The notes beneath the pieces are model-generated. The model had not been told where the DNA came from. It did no database searches and saw only the letters and a program-made list of their open reading frames with translations. From Pseudomonas sp. BN102 (GTDB taxonomy: Bacteria > Pseudomonadota > Gammaproteobacteria > Pseudomonadales > Pseudomonadaceae): DNA of 64,000 nucleotides. The stretch lies in contig NZ_SSON01000067.1 in the NCBI RefSeq assembly GCF_029871245.1, positions 1 to 64,000 on the forward strand. The letters are read 5' to 3'. Shown one piece after another: positions 17,101 through 25,406 of the stretch. Both the position numbers and the translations under genes were made by a program. Positions within the stretch are counted from its first letter, which is position 1. The number at the start of each line of letters is the position of its first letter.

Positions 17101-18604
17101 GAGCCAGCTTCGCCTTGGCCCGGCGTGTGCGCATCCAGCGGATGCCCGGCAGGGCCAGCATCAGTGCGGTGAGGCCCCAGAGGGCGATGGTGATGGGGCT
17201 GCTCCAGAGGATGCCAAGGTCGCCGTTGGTGATGGACAGGGCGCGGCGCAGGTTGGATTCCATCAGCTCGCCAAGGACGAAACCGAGGATCAGCGACGAC
17301 AGCGGGAAGTCCATCTTGCGCAGCAGGTAGCCGAACACCCCGAGGGCGGCCATCAGCACCAGGTCGAAAGTGGTGCTGTGCACGGCGTATACCCCCACCA
17401 CGCTGACGATGGTGATGGCCGGCACCAGGATCCAGGTCGGCACGCTGAGCATGCGTGCGAACAGGCCAACCAGCGGGATGTTCATCACCAGCAGGATGAC
17501 GTTGCCGATGAACAGCGAGGCGATCAGGCCCCAGACCACATCGGGCTGCTGCTCGAACAGCAGCGGGCCGGGGGTGATGTTGTAGAGGGTCAGGGCGCCA
17601 ATCATCACCGCGGTGGTACCCGAGCCGGGTACGCCGAGGGTCAGCATCGGGATCAGCGAGCCGCAGGCCGAGGCGTTGTTGGCCGCCTCGGGCGCTGCCA
17701 CGCCGCGCAGGTCACCGTTGCCGAAGGTGCCGGAGCTTCCGGCCATGCGCTTCTCGCTCATGTAGGTGATGGCACTGGCGATGGTAGCGCCGGCCCCCGG
17801 CAGCACGCCGATGACGAAGCCGGCCAGGGAGCTGCGCACGCTGCTCCACCAGGTGAAGGCGAATTCCTTGAAGTTGAACAGCATGCGCCCGCTGGCCTTC
17901 ACCGCCTGCTGGCCGGTGGCGGTGTGTTCGAGCATCAACAGCACTTCGCTGACGCTGAACAGGCCGATGACCACGATCACGAACTGGATGCCGTCGGACA
18001 GCCCGACGCTGTCGAAGGTGAAGCGGTAGACACCGGTGGTGGCGTCCACGCCGACGGTGGCCAGCCCCAGGCCGATCAGCGCCGAGAGCAGGGTCTTGAC
18101 CGGCTTGTCGCCGACCATGCCGCCCAGGCAGGCGATAGCGAAGACCATCAGCATGAAGTATTCCGCCGGACCGAAGGCCACCGCCCAGTTCGCCAGGATC
18201 GGCGCGAAGAGCACCACGCCAATGGTGGCGATGGTGCTGCCGATGAAGGAGCTCATGGCCGACAGCGACAGGGCGATGCCGCCCTTGCCCTGGCGCGCCA
18301 AGGGGTAGCCGTCGAGGGTGGTCATGATGGCGGCGGCATCGCCCGGCACGTTGAGCAGGATGGCCGAGATGCGCCCGCCGTACTCGCAGCCGAGGTACAC
18401 GGCGGCCAGCAGGATCAGTGCGGTTTCCGGCGGCAGGCCGAGGGCGAAGGCCAGCGGCAGCAGGATGGCCACGCCGTTGATCGGCCCCAGGCCCGGCAGC
18501 AGGCCGACCACGGTGCCGACGAAGGCACCGAACAGCGCCACCAGCAGGTTGATCGGGCGCAGGGCGACGTCGAAGCCCTGGGCCAGGAAGTTCAGGGTTT
18601 CCAT
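17093..18604 (-). CDS. tctA: Tripartite tricarboxylate transporter, large membrane subunit
   Basis: 503 residues and about 12 membrane segments. The TctA signature regions are intact: GTVVGLLPGLGPINGVAILL near the N-terminus, YLGCEYGGRISAILLNVPGD, and the second-half GVLPGAGATIASAITY and LGVPGSGTTAVMIGAL. It forms the ion-coupled translocation unit. It starts one base after the tctB stop and overlaps the AbrB-type gene, as part of opdH-tctC-tctB-tctA. Confidence 0.95.
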   Translation of the reverse strand: METLNFLAQGFDVALRPINLLVALFGAFVGTVVGLLPGLGPINGVAILLPLAFALGLPPETALILLAAVYLGCEYGGRISAILLNVPGDAAAIMTTLDGYPLARQGKGGIALSLSAMSSFIGSTIATIGVVLFAPILANWAVAFGPAEYFMLMVFAIACLGGMVGDKPVKTLLSALIGLGLATVGVDATTGVYRFTFDSVGLSDGIQFVIVVIGLFSVSEVLLMLEHTATGQQAVKASGRMLFNFKEFAFTWWSSVRSSLAGFVIGVLPGAGATIASAITYMSEKRMAGSSGTFGNGDLRGVAAPEAANNASACGSLIPMLTLGVPGSGTTAVMIGALTLYNITPGPLLFEQQPDVVWGLIASLFIGNVILLVMNIPLVGLFARMLSVPTWILVPAITIVSVVGVYAVHSTTFDLVLMAALGVFGYLLRKMDFPLSSLILGFVLGELMESNLRRALSITNGDLGILWSSPITIALWGLTALMLALPGIRWMRTRRAKAKLAHA

Positions 18605-18605
18605 A

Positions 18606-19049
18606 TCAGTTCTCCAGGATTTCCAGCAGGCCCATGGGCAGCGGAACGTCCAGCAGGTAGTCGAACAGGCCGTAGAGCGAGAGGGCCATCATTATCCCGC
18701 TGATCAGGCTTGGTAGCGGCCGTCCCATGAACAGCAGGCCCAGGCCGAAGCCCACCAGCGATGTGCTGACGATGAAGCCCAGCGGCTCGAAGAGCAGGGC
18801 ATAGGCGAACAGGGCGCCGACGCAGAGGGCGACCTTGCGTGCCAGGGACCAGGAGATCGGCAGGTCATCGCCATCGCCCGGCTTGTAGAGCAGCCAGACG
18901 GCGGCAGTGGCCATCAGGAACAGCAGCAGCAGGGGGTAGGCGCGCGGGCCGACCGGGTCGTAGCTGAAGGGCGCCTGGAAGCCCCAGGCGACCACGGCGA
19001 GCAGGGCGCAGACGAGCAGCCAGACCGCAGCGAAGATTCGTACGTACAT
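18606..19049 (-). CDS. tctB: Tripartite tricarboxylate transporter, small membrane subunit
   Basis: 147 residues with four predicted membrane helices (MYVRIFAAVWLLVCALLAVV, YPLLLLFLMATAAVWLLY, VALCVGALFAYALLFEPLGF, SLISGIMMALSLYGLFDYLL). This is the usual size and topology of TctB, which pairs with TctA in the inner membrane. Position between tctC and tctA supports the call, since TctB sequences are poorly conserved. Confidence 0.9.
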   Translation of the reverse strand: MYVRIFAAVWLLVCALLAVVAWGFQAPFSYDPVGPRAYPLLLLFLMATAAVWLLYKPGDGDDLPISWSLARKVALCVGALFAYALLFEPLGFIVSTSLVGFGLGLLFMGRPLPSLISGIMMALSLYGLFDYLLDVPLPMGLLEILEN

Positions 19050-19145
19050 GGCGGTTTACCTAGAAATTGTTGATCTCCCCTCTCCCGTTGGGAGAGGGGC
19101 CGGGGGTGAGGGGATTGGTTACCTCACCTGATCTTCAAGGGCTGC
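19050..19145. repeat. CCCTCTCC...GGAGAGGG hairpin in the tctC-tctB gap
   Basis: The 96-bp gap holds CCCCTCTCCC and GGGAGAGGGG around 19077-19097, followed by a GGGGGTGAGGGG tail. A related hairpin lies at 39260-39285 after pdxJ, so it looks like another scattered intergenic element. Within an operon it could lower expression of the membrane subunits relative to the abundant binding protein, which is inference. Confidence 0.5.
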
Positions 19146-20120
19146 TTACTGCGCCAGGCCGAATTCGCCGGCGAGTTGCTTGTACTGCTTCACCTGGTCG
19201 AAGACGTAGGCCTTCAACTGGTCGCCGGTGAGGCTGAGGGGGAACAGGTCGCGCTGTTCACGGAGCTTGGCGAACTCCTCGCTGGCCAGCAGGGTGTCGA
19301 ACTGCTGCTTCCACCAGGCGAACTCCTCGTCGCTGACTTCCGGGCCCATGTAGAAGCCGCGGATCACCGGCCAGGTGATGTCGAAGCCCTGTTCCTTGGC
19401 GGTGGGGATGTCCGCCAGCTTGCCCGGCAGGCGCTGGTCGGAGAGCACGGCGAGGACGCGGATCTTGCCGGCGGCGAGCTGCGGGGTGATCTCGCCGAGG
19501 CCGCTGCTGGTGACCTGAACATGGCCGCCGAGCATGGCGGTGAGGGTTTCGCCGCCGCCTTCGAAGGCCACGTAGCGCAGCTTCTGCGGGTCGATGCCGG
19601 CGGCGCGGGCGATCAGCGCGGTCTGCATCCAGTCCTGGCCACCGATGGTGGCGCCAGCGCCGAAGACGGTGCCGGCCGGGTCCTTCTTCACCGCTTCGAC
19701 CAGTTCGCCGAGGGTCTTGTACGGGGAATCGGCACGTACCGAGATGGCGCCATAGTCGGTGCCGATGCCGGCCAGCCAGCGCACGGCATTCTCGTCGTAG
19801 CGGCCGAACTTGCCCTGGGCCAGGTTGAGCAGGGAACCGGAGGAGAAGGCGGTGATGGTGCCGGCATCCTTCGGACGTTGGGCCACCACAGCGTTATAGG
19901 CCACGGCGCCGACACCGCCCGGCATGTAGGTGACGCGCATCGGCGCCTTGAGCAGGCCGCCGTCCTTCAGGCCGCTCTGGGCCAGCTTGCAGGTGAGGTC
20001 AAAGCCGCCGCCGGGCTTGGCCGGGGCGATGCACTCGGGACGCTTGGGTTCGGCCAGCAGCTGGGTGGACAAGAGCAGGCCGGAGGTGATCAGGGCGATG
20101 CGGGACAGGGCGGATTTCAT
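19146..20120 (-). CDS. tctC: Tripartite tricarboxylate transporter, periplasmic binding protein
   Basis: 324 residues from the ATG at 20120, with AGGAGA upstream. A TTG directly before it is a less likely start. A Sec signal peptide ends near LLLSTQLLA. The mature part has the Bug/TctC fold pattern: APAKPGGGFDLTCKLAQSGL, MPGGVGAVAYNAV, and GGGETLTAMLGGHVQVTSSGLGEITPQLAAGKIRVLAV. It captures citrate or related tricarboxylates for TctAB. It sits 38 bp downstream of opdH. Confidence 0.94.
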   Translation of the reverse strand: MKSALSRIALITSGLLLSTQLLAEPKRPECIAPAKPGGGFDLTCKLAQSGLKDGGLLKAPMRVTYMPGGVGAVAYNAVVAQRPKDAGTITAFSSGSLLNLAQGKFGRYDENAVRWLAGIGTDYGAISVRADSPYKTLGELVEAVKKDPAGTVFGAGATIGGQDWMQTALIARAAGIDPQKLRYVAFEGGGETLTAMLGGHVQVTSSGLGEITPQLAAGKIRVLAVLSDQRLPGKLADIPTAKEQGFDITWPVIRGFYMGPEVSDEEFAWWKQQFDTLLASEEFAKLREQRDLFPLSLTGDQLKAYVFDQVKQYKQLAGEFGLAQ

Positions 20121-20158
20121 CAAAGGTTCTCCTGTGGAGTTTTATTGTGGTTCAAGCA

Positions 20159-21424
20159 TCACCAGATCGGCAGTGCGTAACTGACGATCAGGCGCAGTTC
20201 GTCCGCATCGCGGGCGAAGTTGGAGCGGAATCCGGCGTGGCGGGCGCGCAAGGTGAGGTTCTTCAGGCTGCCGCTAGGCACCACGTACTTGAACTCGACA
20301 TCGCGTTCCCACTCGCGGCCTTCCTCGCTGCTACCGGTCACTTCGGCGTTGTCGCTGGTGACGTAGCGGGTCATGAAGCTCAGGCCCGGCGCGCCCATGG
20401 CGGCGAAGTCCAGGTCGTAGCGCGCCTGCCAGGAACGCTGATCGGCGTTGGCGAAGTCGTTGATCTGCACAAAGTTGATCAGGAAGGGGTCGCTGCCATC
20501 GATGTAGGCATAGCCGGTGTCGCCGCTCATGCGCTGGTAGCCGAGGCCGACCTTGTGGCTGCCCTGGCCGTAGCTGAGCATGCCGTTGAGGGCGCGGTTG
20601 TCCACCTTGCCAGCTTCGGCGCGGCCGCTGTCGTCGCTGACGGCGTAGCGCAGGTCGGCGCTCAGGGTGCCGGCACCCAGCGGCTGGCTGGCCAGCAGGC
20701 CGAAGAAGTGCTGGCGGTAGACCTCGTCCAGTTCGGCGAAGTAGTAGCGGCCGGTGTAGTGCTCGCTGAAGGCGTAGTCGGCGCCGGCGAGGTCGAAATG
20801 ATCGCCCGTGGCGGCCGCGGCGAAGCGCTTGTTCTTGTTGCTGATGGCCAGGTCTTCGGAGTTGGTGGAGGCGCGGTCCTTGACCTCCGAGAGGCGCCCG
20901 CCGGTGAAGGTCAGGTTGCTGATCTCCTTCGAGCTGAGCAGGCCGCCCTCGAACACCTGGGGCAGGATGCGGCTGTCGCTGGCCTTGACCACCGGCAGTT
21001 CGGGTATGTGGGTGCCGAGACGCAGCTCGCTTTTGGATGCCCTGACCTTGGCGGTCAGGCCCAGCTTGCTGTACTCGTCCGGGGTGCCGCCGTCGTCCTG
21101 CACCGGCAGCAGGTCGGTGCCGCTGGTGCCGCGACCGGAGTCCAGCTTGATGCCGAGCATGCCGAGGGCATCGAGGCCGAAACCCACGGTGCCTTCGGTG
21201 TAGCCGGATTCCAGGTTGAGGATGAAACCTTGCGCCCATTCATCGCGCTTGGACTGGCCGCTGCCGTCGCGGAAGTCGCGGTTCAGATAGATGTTGCGGG
21301 CTTCGAGGGTCGCCGAACTGTCCTTGATGAACTCGGCGTGGGCCTGGGGGGCCAGGGTACAGCCCGCGATGGCGAGGCTGAGGATGCGAACAGGCGGCAA
21401 TGCGCGCCGTGCGGCAGTGTGCAT
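20159..21424 (-). CDS. opdH: OprD-family outer membrane porin for tricarboxylates
   Basis: 421 residues from the ATG at 21424 (GGAGA upstream), including a signal peptide ending near PQAHA. The mature protein begins with the OprD-family pattern EFIKDSSATLEARNIYLNRDFRDG. It continues with alternating amphipathic beta strands (WAQGFILNLESGYTEGTVGFGLDALGMLGIKLD) and ends in LRLIVSYALPIW, an aromatic C-terminus expected of outer-membrane barrels. In P. aeruginosa OpdH takes up tricarboxylates such as cis-aconitate. Position upstream of tctC and divergent from tctDE fits exactly. Confidence 0.93.
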   Translation of the reverse strand: MHTAARRALPPVRILSLAIAGCTLAPQAHAEFIKDSSATLEARNIYLNRDFRDGSGQSKRDEWAQGFILNLESGYTEGTVGFGLDALGMLGIKLDSGRGTSGTDLLPVQDDGGTPDEYSKLGLTAKVRASKSELRLGTHIPELPVVKASDSRILPQVFEGGLLSSKEISNLTFTGGRLSEVKDRASTNSEDLAISNKNKRFAAAATGDHFDLAGADYAFSEHYTGRYYFAELDEVYRQHFFGLLASQPLGAGTLSADLRYAVSDDSGRAEAGKVDNRALNGMLSYGQGSHKVGLGYQRMSGDTGYAYIDGSDPFLINFVQINDFANADQRSWQARYDLDFAAMGAPGLSFMTRYVTSDNAEVTGSSEEGREWERDVEFKYVVPSGSLKNLTLRARHAGFRSNFARDADELRLIVSYALPIW

Positions 21425-21521
21425 CGAGTGGTCTCCATTGTTGTTCTTGTCAGCCGGCGCAACCACGGGCCGGCTTTTTACGGGTGGTCCTTGCCACCCT
21501 GTCGCGATGCTATGCAGCGAA

Positions 21522-21548
21522 GCTTTCGCCAGGCTTTCAGGCTGAAAG
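21522..21548. promoter_or_regulatory. Candidate TctD-binding region in the opdH/tctD intergenic space
   Basis: GCTTTC occurs at 21522 and again at 21533, 11 bp apart. The second overlaps an inverted repeat, CTTTCA-GGC-TGAAAG (21534-21548). OmpR-type regulators usually bind direct repeats spaced by about one helical turn. The region lies between the two divergent genes, so TctD control of both is plausible but not shown. Confidence 0.45.
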
Positions 21549-21625
21549 AAATCCGGCGCGGCGTTCACAGTGGGCGATGGGCCGTTAAACTTCTGACCGA
21601 TCGCTGCCATTTCGGAGACCTTGTC

Positions 21626-22297
21626 GTGCGAATCCTGCTGGTCGAAGACCATCCCCAACTGGCCGAAAGCGTCGCCCAGGTGCTCAAGGGCGCGGGCTGG
21701 ACGGTGGACGTGCTGCATGATGGCGTGACCGCCGACCTGGCCCTGTCCAGCGAGGACTACGCCCTTGCGGTGCTGGACGTGGGCCTGCCGCGTATGGACG
21801 GCTTCGAGGTGCTGGCGCGCTTGCGTGGGCGCGGCAAGACCTTGCCGGTGCTGATGCTCACCGCCCGTGGCGAGGTGAAGGACCGGGTCCACGGCCTCAA
21901 CCTCGGGGCCGATGACTACCTCGCCAAACCCTTCGAGCTGTCCGAGCTGGAGGCGAGGGTCAAGGCCTTGCTCCGCCGCAGCGTGCTCGGCGGCGAGCAG
22001 CAGCAGCGCTGCGGCGCCCTGGTCTACGACCTGGGCACCCGGCGCTTCAGCCTCGCCGATGAGATCCTCAGCCTGACCTCCCGCGAGCAATCGGTGCTGG
22101 AGGCGCTGATCGCCCGGCCGGGCAGGGTGATGAGCAAGGAACAGCTGGCCTCCCAGGTGTTCGGTCTGGACGAGGAAGCCAGTCCGGAAGCCATCGAGAT
22201 CTACATCCACCGCCTGCGCAAGAAGCTCGAAGGTAGTGCGGTGCGCATCGTCACCTTCCGCGGTCTGGGCTACCTGCTGGAGAGCCAGGATGCGTGA
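21626..22297 (+). CDS. tctD: OmpR-family response regulator TctD
   Basis: 223 residues from a GTG at 21626 (VRILLVEDHPQLAESVAQVL), preceded by GGAGA. The receiver domain has acidic residues ED near the N-terminus, the phospho-acceptor Asp in YALAVLDVGLPRMDGFEV, and Lys in DDYLAKPFELSELEARV. The C-terminal winged helix ends EIYIHRLRKKLEGS and VTFRGLGYLL. In this family the paired kinase senses tricarboxylates and the regulator activates the porin/transporter genes. It overlaps tctE by 8 bp. Confidence 0.94.
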   Translation: MRILLVEDHPQLAESVAQVLKGAGWTVDVLHDGVTADLALSSEDYALAVLDVGLPRMDGFEVLARLRGRGKTLPVLMLTARGEVKDRVHGLNLGADDYLAKPFELSELEARVKALLRRSVLGGEQQQRCGALVYDLGTRRFSLADEILSLTSREQSVLEALIARPGRVMSKEQLASQVFGLDEEASPEAIEIYIHRLRKKLEGSAVRIVTFRGLGYLLESQDA

Positions 22298-23675
22298 AGC
22301 CGGCAGCCTGCGCGGGCGCCTGCTGCGGCGCCTGGCGCTGATGCTGGGCGTGCTGCTGCTGATCGCCAGTCTGAGTTCCTACTGGAATGCCCGTGGCGCC
22401 GCCGATACCGCCTATGACCGCACCCTGTTGGCTTCGGCCCGGGCCATCGCCGACGGCCTCTACGAGGCCGACGGGCGTCTGAAGGCCGACGTGCCCTACG
22501 TGGCGCTGGACATCTTCGCCTACGACAGCGCCGGGCGGATCTTCTACCAGGTGCTGGACCCGGATGGAAAACTGGTATCGGGCTACGAGAACCTGCCGCC
22601 TCCGCCGCCAGGCACCAAACGCACCGACGACTACCCGGCCCTGGCGCGCTTCTATGACGGCGAATACCAAGGCGTGGGCATTCGGGTCGTCAGCCTCCTG
22701 CAGCCGGTGAGCGAGCCGCGCCTGAATGGTATTGCCGAGATTCGCGTGGCCGAGACCGAGAGCGCCCGCGAGCGCCTGGCCCGCGGCCTGCTGGTGGACA
22801 GCCTGTGGCGCCTGGTGCTGCTGGTGGTGGCGGCGCTGGTGCTGGTCTGGCTGGCGGTCAGCGCTGCCCTCAGGCCGCTGAACAAGTTGCGCCTGGCGGT
22901 GGAAGAGCGCCAGGTCGACGACCTGCGGCCCCTGCCGGAAGTCGCGGTGCAGCGCGAGCTGCGGCCGCTGGTGGATGCCCTGAACCAGTTCACCGAACGC
23001 CTGCGCGGACTGTTCCAGCGCCAAGCGGATTTCATCGCCGACGCGTCCCATGAGCTGCGCACACCGCTTGCGGCGCTCAAGGCGCGGGTCGACCTGGGGT
23101 TACGCGAACGGGACCCGGAGGTCTGGCGCGCCACCCTGGTGGAAGCGGCGCAGAACACCGACCGGCTGACTCATCTGGCCAACCAGCTGCTGTCCCTGGC
23201 GCGCATCGAGAGCGGTGCGCGGGCCATCGCCGAAGGCGGCGCCGAACGTATCGAGCTGGGTCAGCTCGCCCGCGAACTGGGCATGGCCCTGGCGCCCCTG
23301 GCCCACGCCCGCGGCATCGCCCTGGCCCTGGAGGCCGAGGACCAGGCCTGGGTAATGGGCGAGCCCACGCTGCTCAATGAGCTGCTGTGTAACCTGGTGG
23401 ATAACGCCCTGGCCCACACGCCGAGGGGAGGCAACGTGGTGCTGCGGGTCTGCGCACCAGCGATGCTGGAGGTGGAGGATGACGGCAGCGGTATTCCCCC
23501 GGAAGAGCGCGACAAAGTGTTCCAGCGCTTCTACCGGCGCAATGCCCAGGGCAGCGGCGCAGGGCTCGGGCTGGCGATAGTCGGCGAAATCTGCCGGGCG
23601 CATCAGGCCGAAATCAGCCTGCACGATGGCGTCGGGGGCGGGCTCAAGGTGAGGGTCAGCTTCCCGCCGGCGTGA
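22290..23675 (+). CDS. tctE: Sensor histidine kinase TctE
   Basis: 461 residues from the ATG at 22290. The first membrane helix (about residues 12-31) and the second (WRLVLLVVAALVLVWLAVSA, about 172-191) enclose a periplasmic domain of the type that senses carboxylates. The H-box DASHELRTPLAALKARVDLG contains the phospho-acceptor His. The ATPase boxes are intact: LLCNLVDNALAHTP (N box), EVEDDGSGIPPEER (G1) and GAGLGLAIV (G2). It is translationally coupled to tctD. Confidence 0.94.
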   Translation: MREAGSLRGRLLRRLALMLGVLLLIASLSSYWNARGAADTAYDRTLLASARAIADGLYEADGRLKADVPYVALDIFAYDSAGRIFYQVLDPDGKLVSGYENLPPPPPGTKRTDDYPALARFYDGEYQGVGIRVVSLLQPVSEPRLNGIAEIRVAETESARERLARGLLVDSLWRLVLLVVAALVLVWLAVSAALRPLNKLRLAVEERQVDDLRPLPEVAVQRELRPLVDALNQFTERLRGLFQRQADFIADASHELRTPLAALKARVDLGLRERDPEVWRATLVEAAQNTDRLTHLANQLLSLARIESGARAIAEGGAERIELGQLARELGMALAPLAHARGIALALEAEDQAWVMGEPTLLNELLCNLVDNALAHTPRGGNVVLRVCAPAMLEVEDDGSGIPPEERDKVFQRFYRRNAQGSGAGLGLAIVGEICRAHQAEISLHDGVGGGLKVRVSFPPA

Positions 23676-23715
23676 TTCGGTATCGGGGCTGAACCCTACA
23701 GGGTGGGGAATCGAC

Positions 23716-24471
23716 CTAGGGTGCGAGGCTCAGCGGCTGCTGCACTTCCAACAGGTACTGGGCCACCGTGCCGCTTTCCCGCAGCAGGGCCAGGCCCCGG
23801 TTGAAGCGTGCGATCAGCGCGGCATTGCCGGGCACCTCGCGGGACAGCATCAGGTGCAGGCTGTCGCTGCGCAGGGGGTGGGGGTGGAAGCTCATCTGGG
23901 CGCGCTCGGCGGAGCTGAACTGGTCGTTGAGCAGGGCGAAGGCCACCACTTTGTCCATGGGGAAGGCGTCGAGCCGGCCGGCCAGCACCATGCGCAAGCC
24001 TTGCTCCTCGTTGCTCAGGCGCTGCACCTTCAGGCTTCGCTGCTGCTCGGCCTGCTGGAAGGCGGCCCCGTAGTCGTAGCCGATGGCGCCGCCCAGGCGC
24101 AGGCGCTGGAGGTCGGAAACCTGCTTCCAGTCGAAGGGGCGATCCTTGCGATGAAACAGGTGGTAGGCGGTCTCGATCACCGGGTCGCTGACATGGAAAA
24201 GCTTGTCGCGCTCGGGGCTGCGCAGCCAGACGGCGGTGCCGTCCCGCTCGCCGCGCTCGGCCAGGTGCAGCGAGCGCGCCCAGGGATAGAACTCCCAGCG
24301 AACCTTTACGCCTTCCAGGGCGAAGGCTTCTTCCACTATGCGCGAGGCCACGCCCTGGTGCGGCAAGCTGGCGCCCAGGTAAGGCGCCCATTCACCGTTG
24401 GTCAGCCGCACTGCGTCCGCAGCGGCCAGGCCGCAGCAGAGGAGGCAGAGTGTGAGCAGCAATGCGCGCAT
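23716..24471 (-). CDS. Periplasmic solute-binding protein, family 3 (transporter-like or sensor)
   Basis: 251 residues with a signal peptide (MRALLLTLCLLCCGLAAADA). The mature part follows the bacterial family-3 solute-binding fold: LTNGEWAPYLGASLPHQGVASRIVEEAFALEG, FYPWARSLHLAERGERDGTAVW and AGRLDAFPMDKVVAFALL. No permease or ATPase lies beside it, so it may be an orphan binding protein. The ligand cannot be read from the sequence. Confidence 0.8.
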   Translation of the reverse strand: MRALLLTLCLLCCGLAAADAVRLTNGEWAPYLGASLPHQGVASRIVEEAFALEGVKVRWEFYPWARSLHLAERGERDGTAVWLRSPERDKLFHVSDPVIETAYHLFHRKDRPFDWKQVSDLQRLRLGGAIGYDYGAAFQQAEQQRSLKVQRLSNEEQGLRMVLAGRLDAFPMDKVVAFALLNDQFSSAERAQMSFHPHPLRSDSLHLMLSREVPGNAALIARFNRGLALLRESGTVAQYLLEVQQPLSLAP

Positions 24472-24538
24472 CCGGATCCTTCCAGCGACATCAGGGGAGG
24501 ACTGAGTCTAGCGCTGGAAGGCGGAGTGCGCGTGGTAA

Positions 24539-25375
24539 TTACTGGAGCATGCTCATGGCCGCTTCCATGGCGGCGGAGAGGTCTTCGTCGGCCTGCATGT
24601 CGACATTTGGGTCGAGGCCGAGCTTGGCGAAGGCGGGTACCTGGCTCCAGTCGAGCTGGGTGTAGGGATGTTCGCTTCCCAGGTAGCTCTGAAGGGTCGC
24701 GACCTGCACGATGTCGATGTAGTCGGGCCGGGCCGAGTTGCGACCGAAGTCCAGGTACTGGCTGGGCACGGCGGCGATCGGCTCCGGGAATTCCCAGGCC
24801 CGCAGGATGTGGTCGCCGACCAGGGGGTGGATGCGCTCGATCACGTGGTTGAGGCTGATGGAGTCGGCCAGCAGCTCGTTGTGTTCTTCGGCGTAGGTGA
24901 GGATGGGCAGTATGCCGATCTGGTGCACCAGGCCGGCCAGTGTGGCCTGGTCGGGCATCAGGCGGGTGTAGTGCCGGCAGAGCACGTGGCAGATGCCGGC
25001 GATTTCGGTGCTCTTGTTCCACACTTCGCGCATCTTGCGGTCGACCACGTCGGAGGTGGCCTGGAACATCTGTTCCATGGCCAGGCCCGTGGCCAGGTTG
25101 CTGGTGTAGTTGATGCCCAGGCGGCTGATGGCCATCTGCAGATCGGTGATTTCCTTGTTGGTGCGCAGCAGCGGGCTGTTCACCACCTTGATGATGCGAG
25201 CGGTCAATGCCGCGTCGTTGCCGATTACCTTGGTCAGGTCCTGGATGCTGGCGTTCGGGTCTTCGGCGGTCTCGCGCACGCGCAGCGCCACCTCCGGCAG
25301 GGTCGGCAGCACCAGTTCGTCGTTGTCGATGGCCTGGATCAGTTCCTGTTGGACTTTGTCGGCAAGCTTGCTCAT
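24539..25375 (-). CDS. HDOD-domain protein
   Basis: 278 residues from the ATG at 25375. A TTG eight codons upstream is a poorer start. LVLPTLPEVALRVRETAEDPNASIQDLTKVIGNDAALTARIIKVVNSPLLRTNKEITDLQMAISRLG is a canonical HDOD opening, and YTRLMPDQATLAGLVHQIGIL and LVGDHILRAWEFPEPI follow. These domains occur in bacterial signalling proteins without catalytic activity of their own. A second HDOD gene lies at 13407-14249. Confidence 0.85.
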   Translation of the reverse strand: MSKLADKVQQELIQAIDNDELVLPTLPEVALRVRETAEDPNASIQDLTKVIGNDAALTARIIKVVNSPLLRTNKEITDLQMAISRLGINYTSNLATGLAMEQMFQATSDVVDRKMREVWNKSTEIAGICHVLCRHYTRLMPDQATLAGLVHQIGILPILTYAEEHNELLADSISLNHVIERIHPLVGDHILRAWEFPEPIAAVPSQYLDFGRNSARPDYIDIVQVATLQSYLGSEHPYTQLDWSQVPAFAKLGLDPNVDMQADEDLSAAMEAAMSMLQ

Positions 25376-25406
25376 TGGAGTTCTCGTCAGGGCCGGCAAG
25401 GGCGGG

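Noticed and set aside
16529-18703. 724-residue plus-strand open frame
   Set aside because: Antisense of tctA/AbrB, rich in His/Gln/Asp with no domain. The minus-strand proteins are unmistakable.
20159-22210. Reading opdH as a 683-residue protein starting in tctD
   Set aside because: The upstream ~260 codons are antisense of tctD. A signal peptide and ribosome-binding site mark the real start at 21424.
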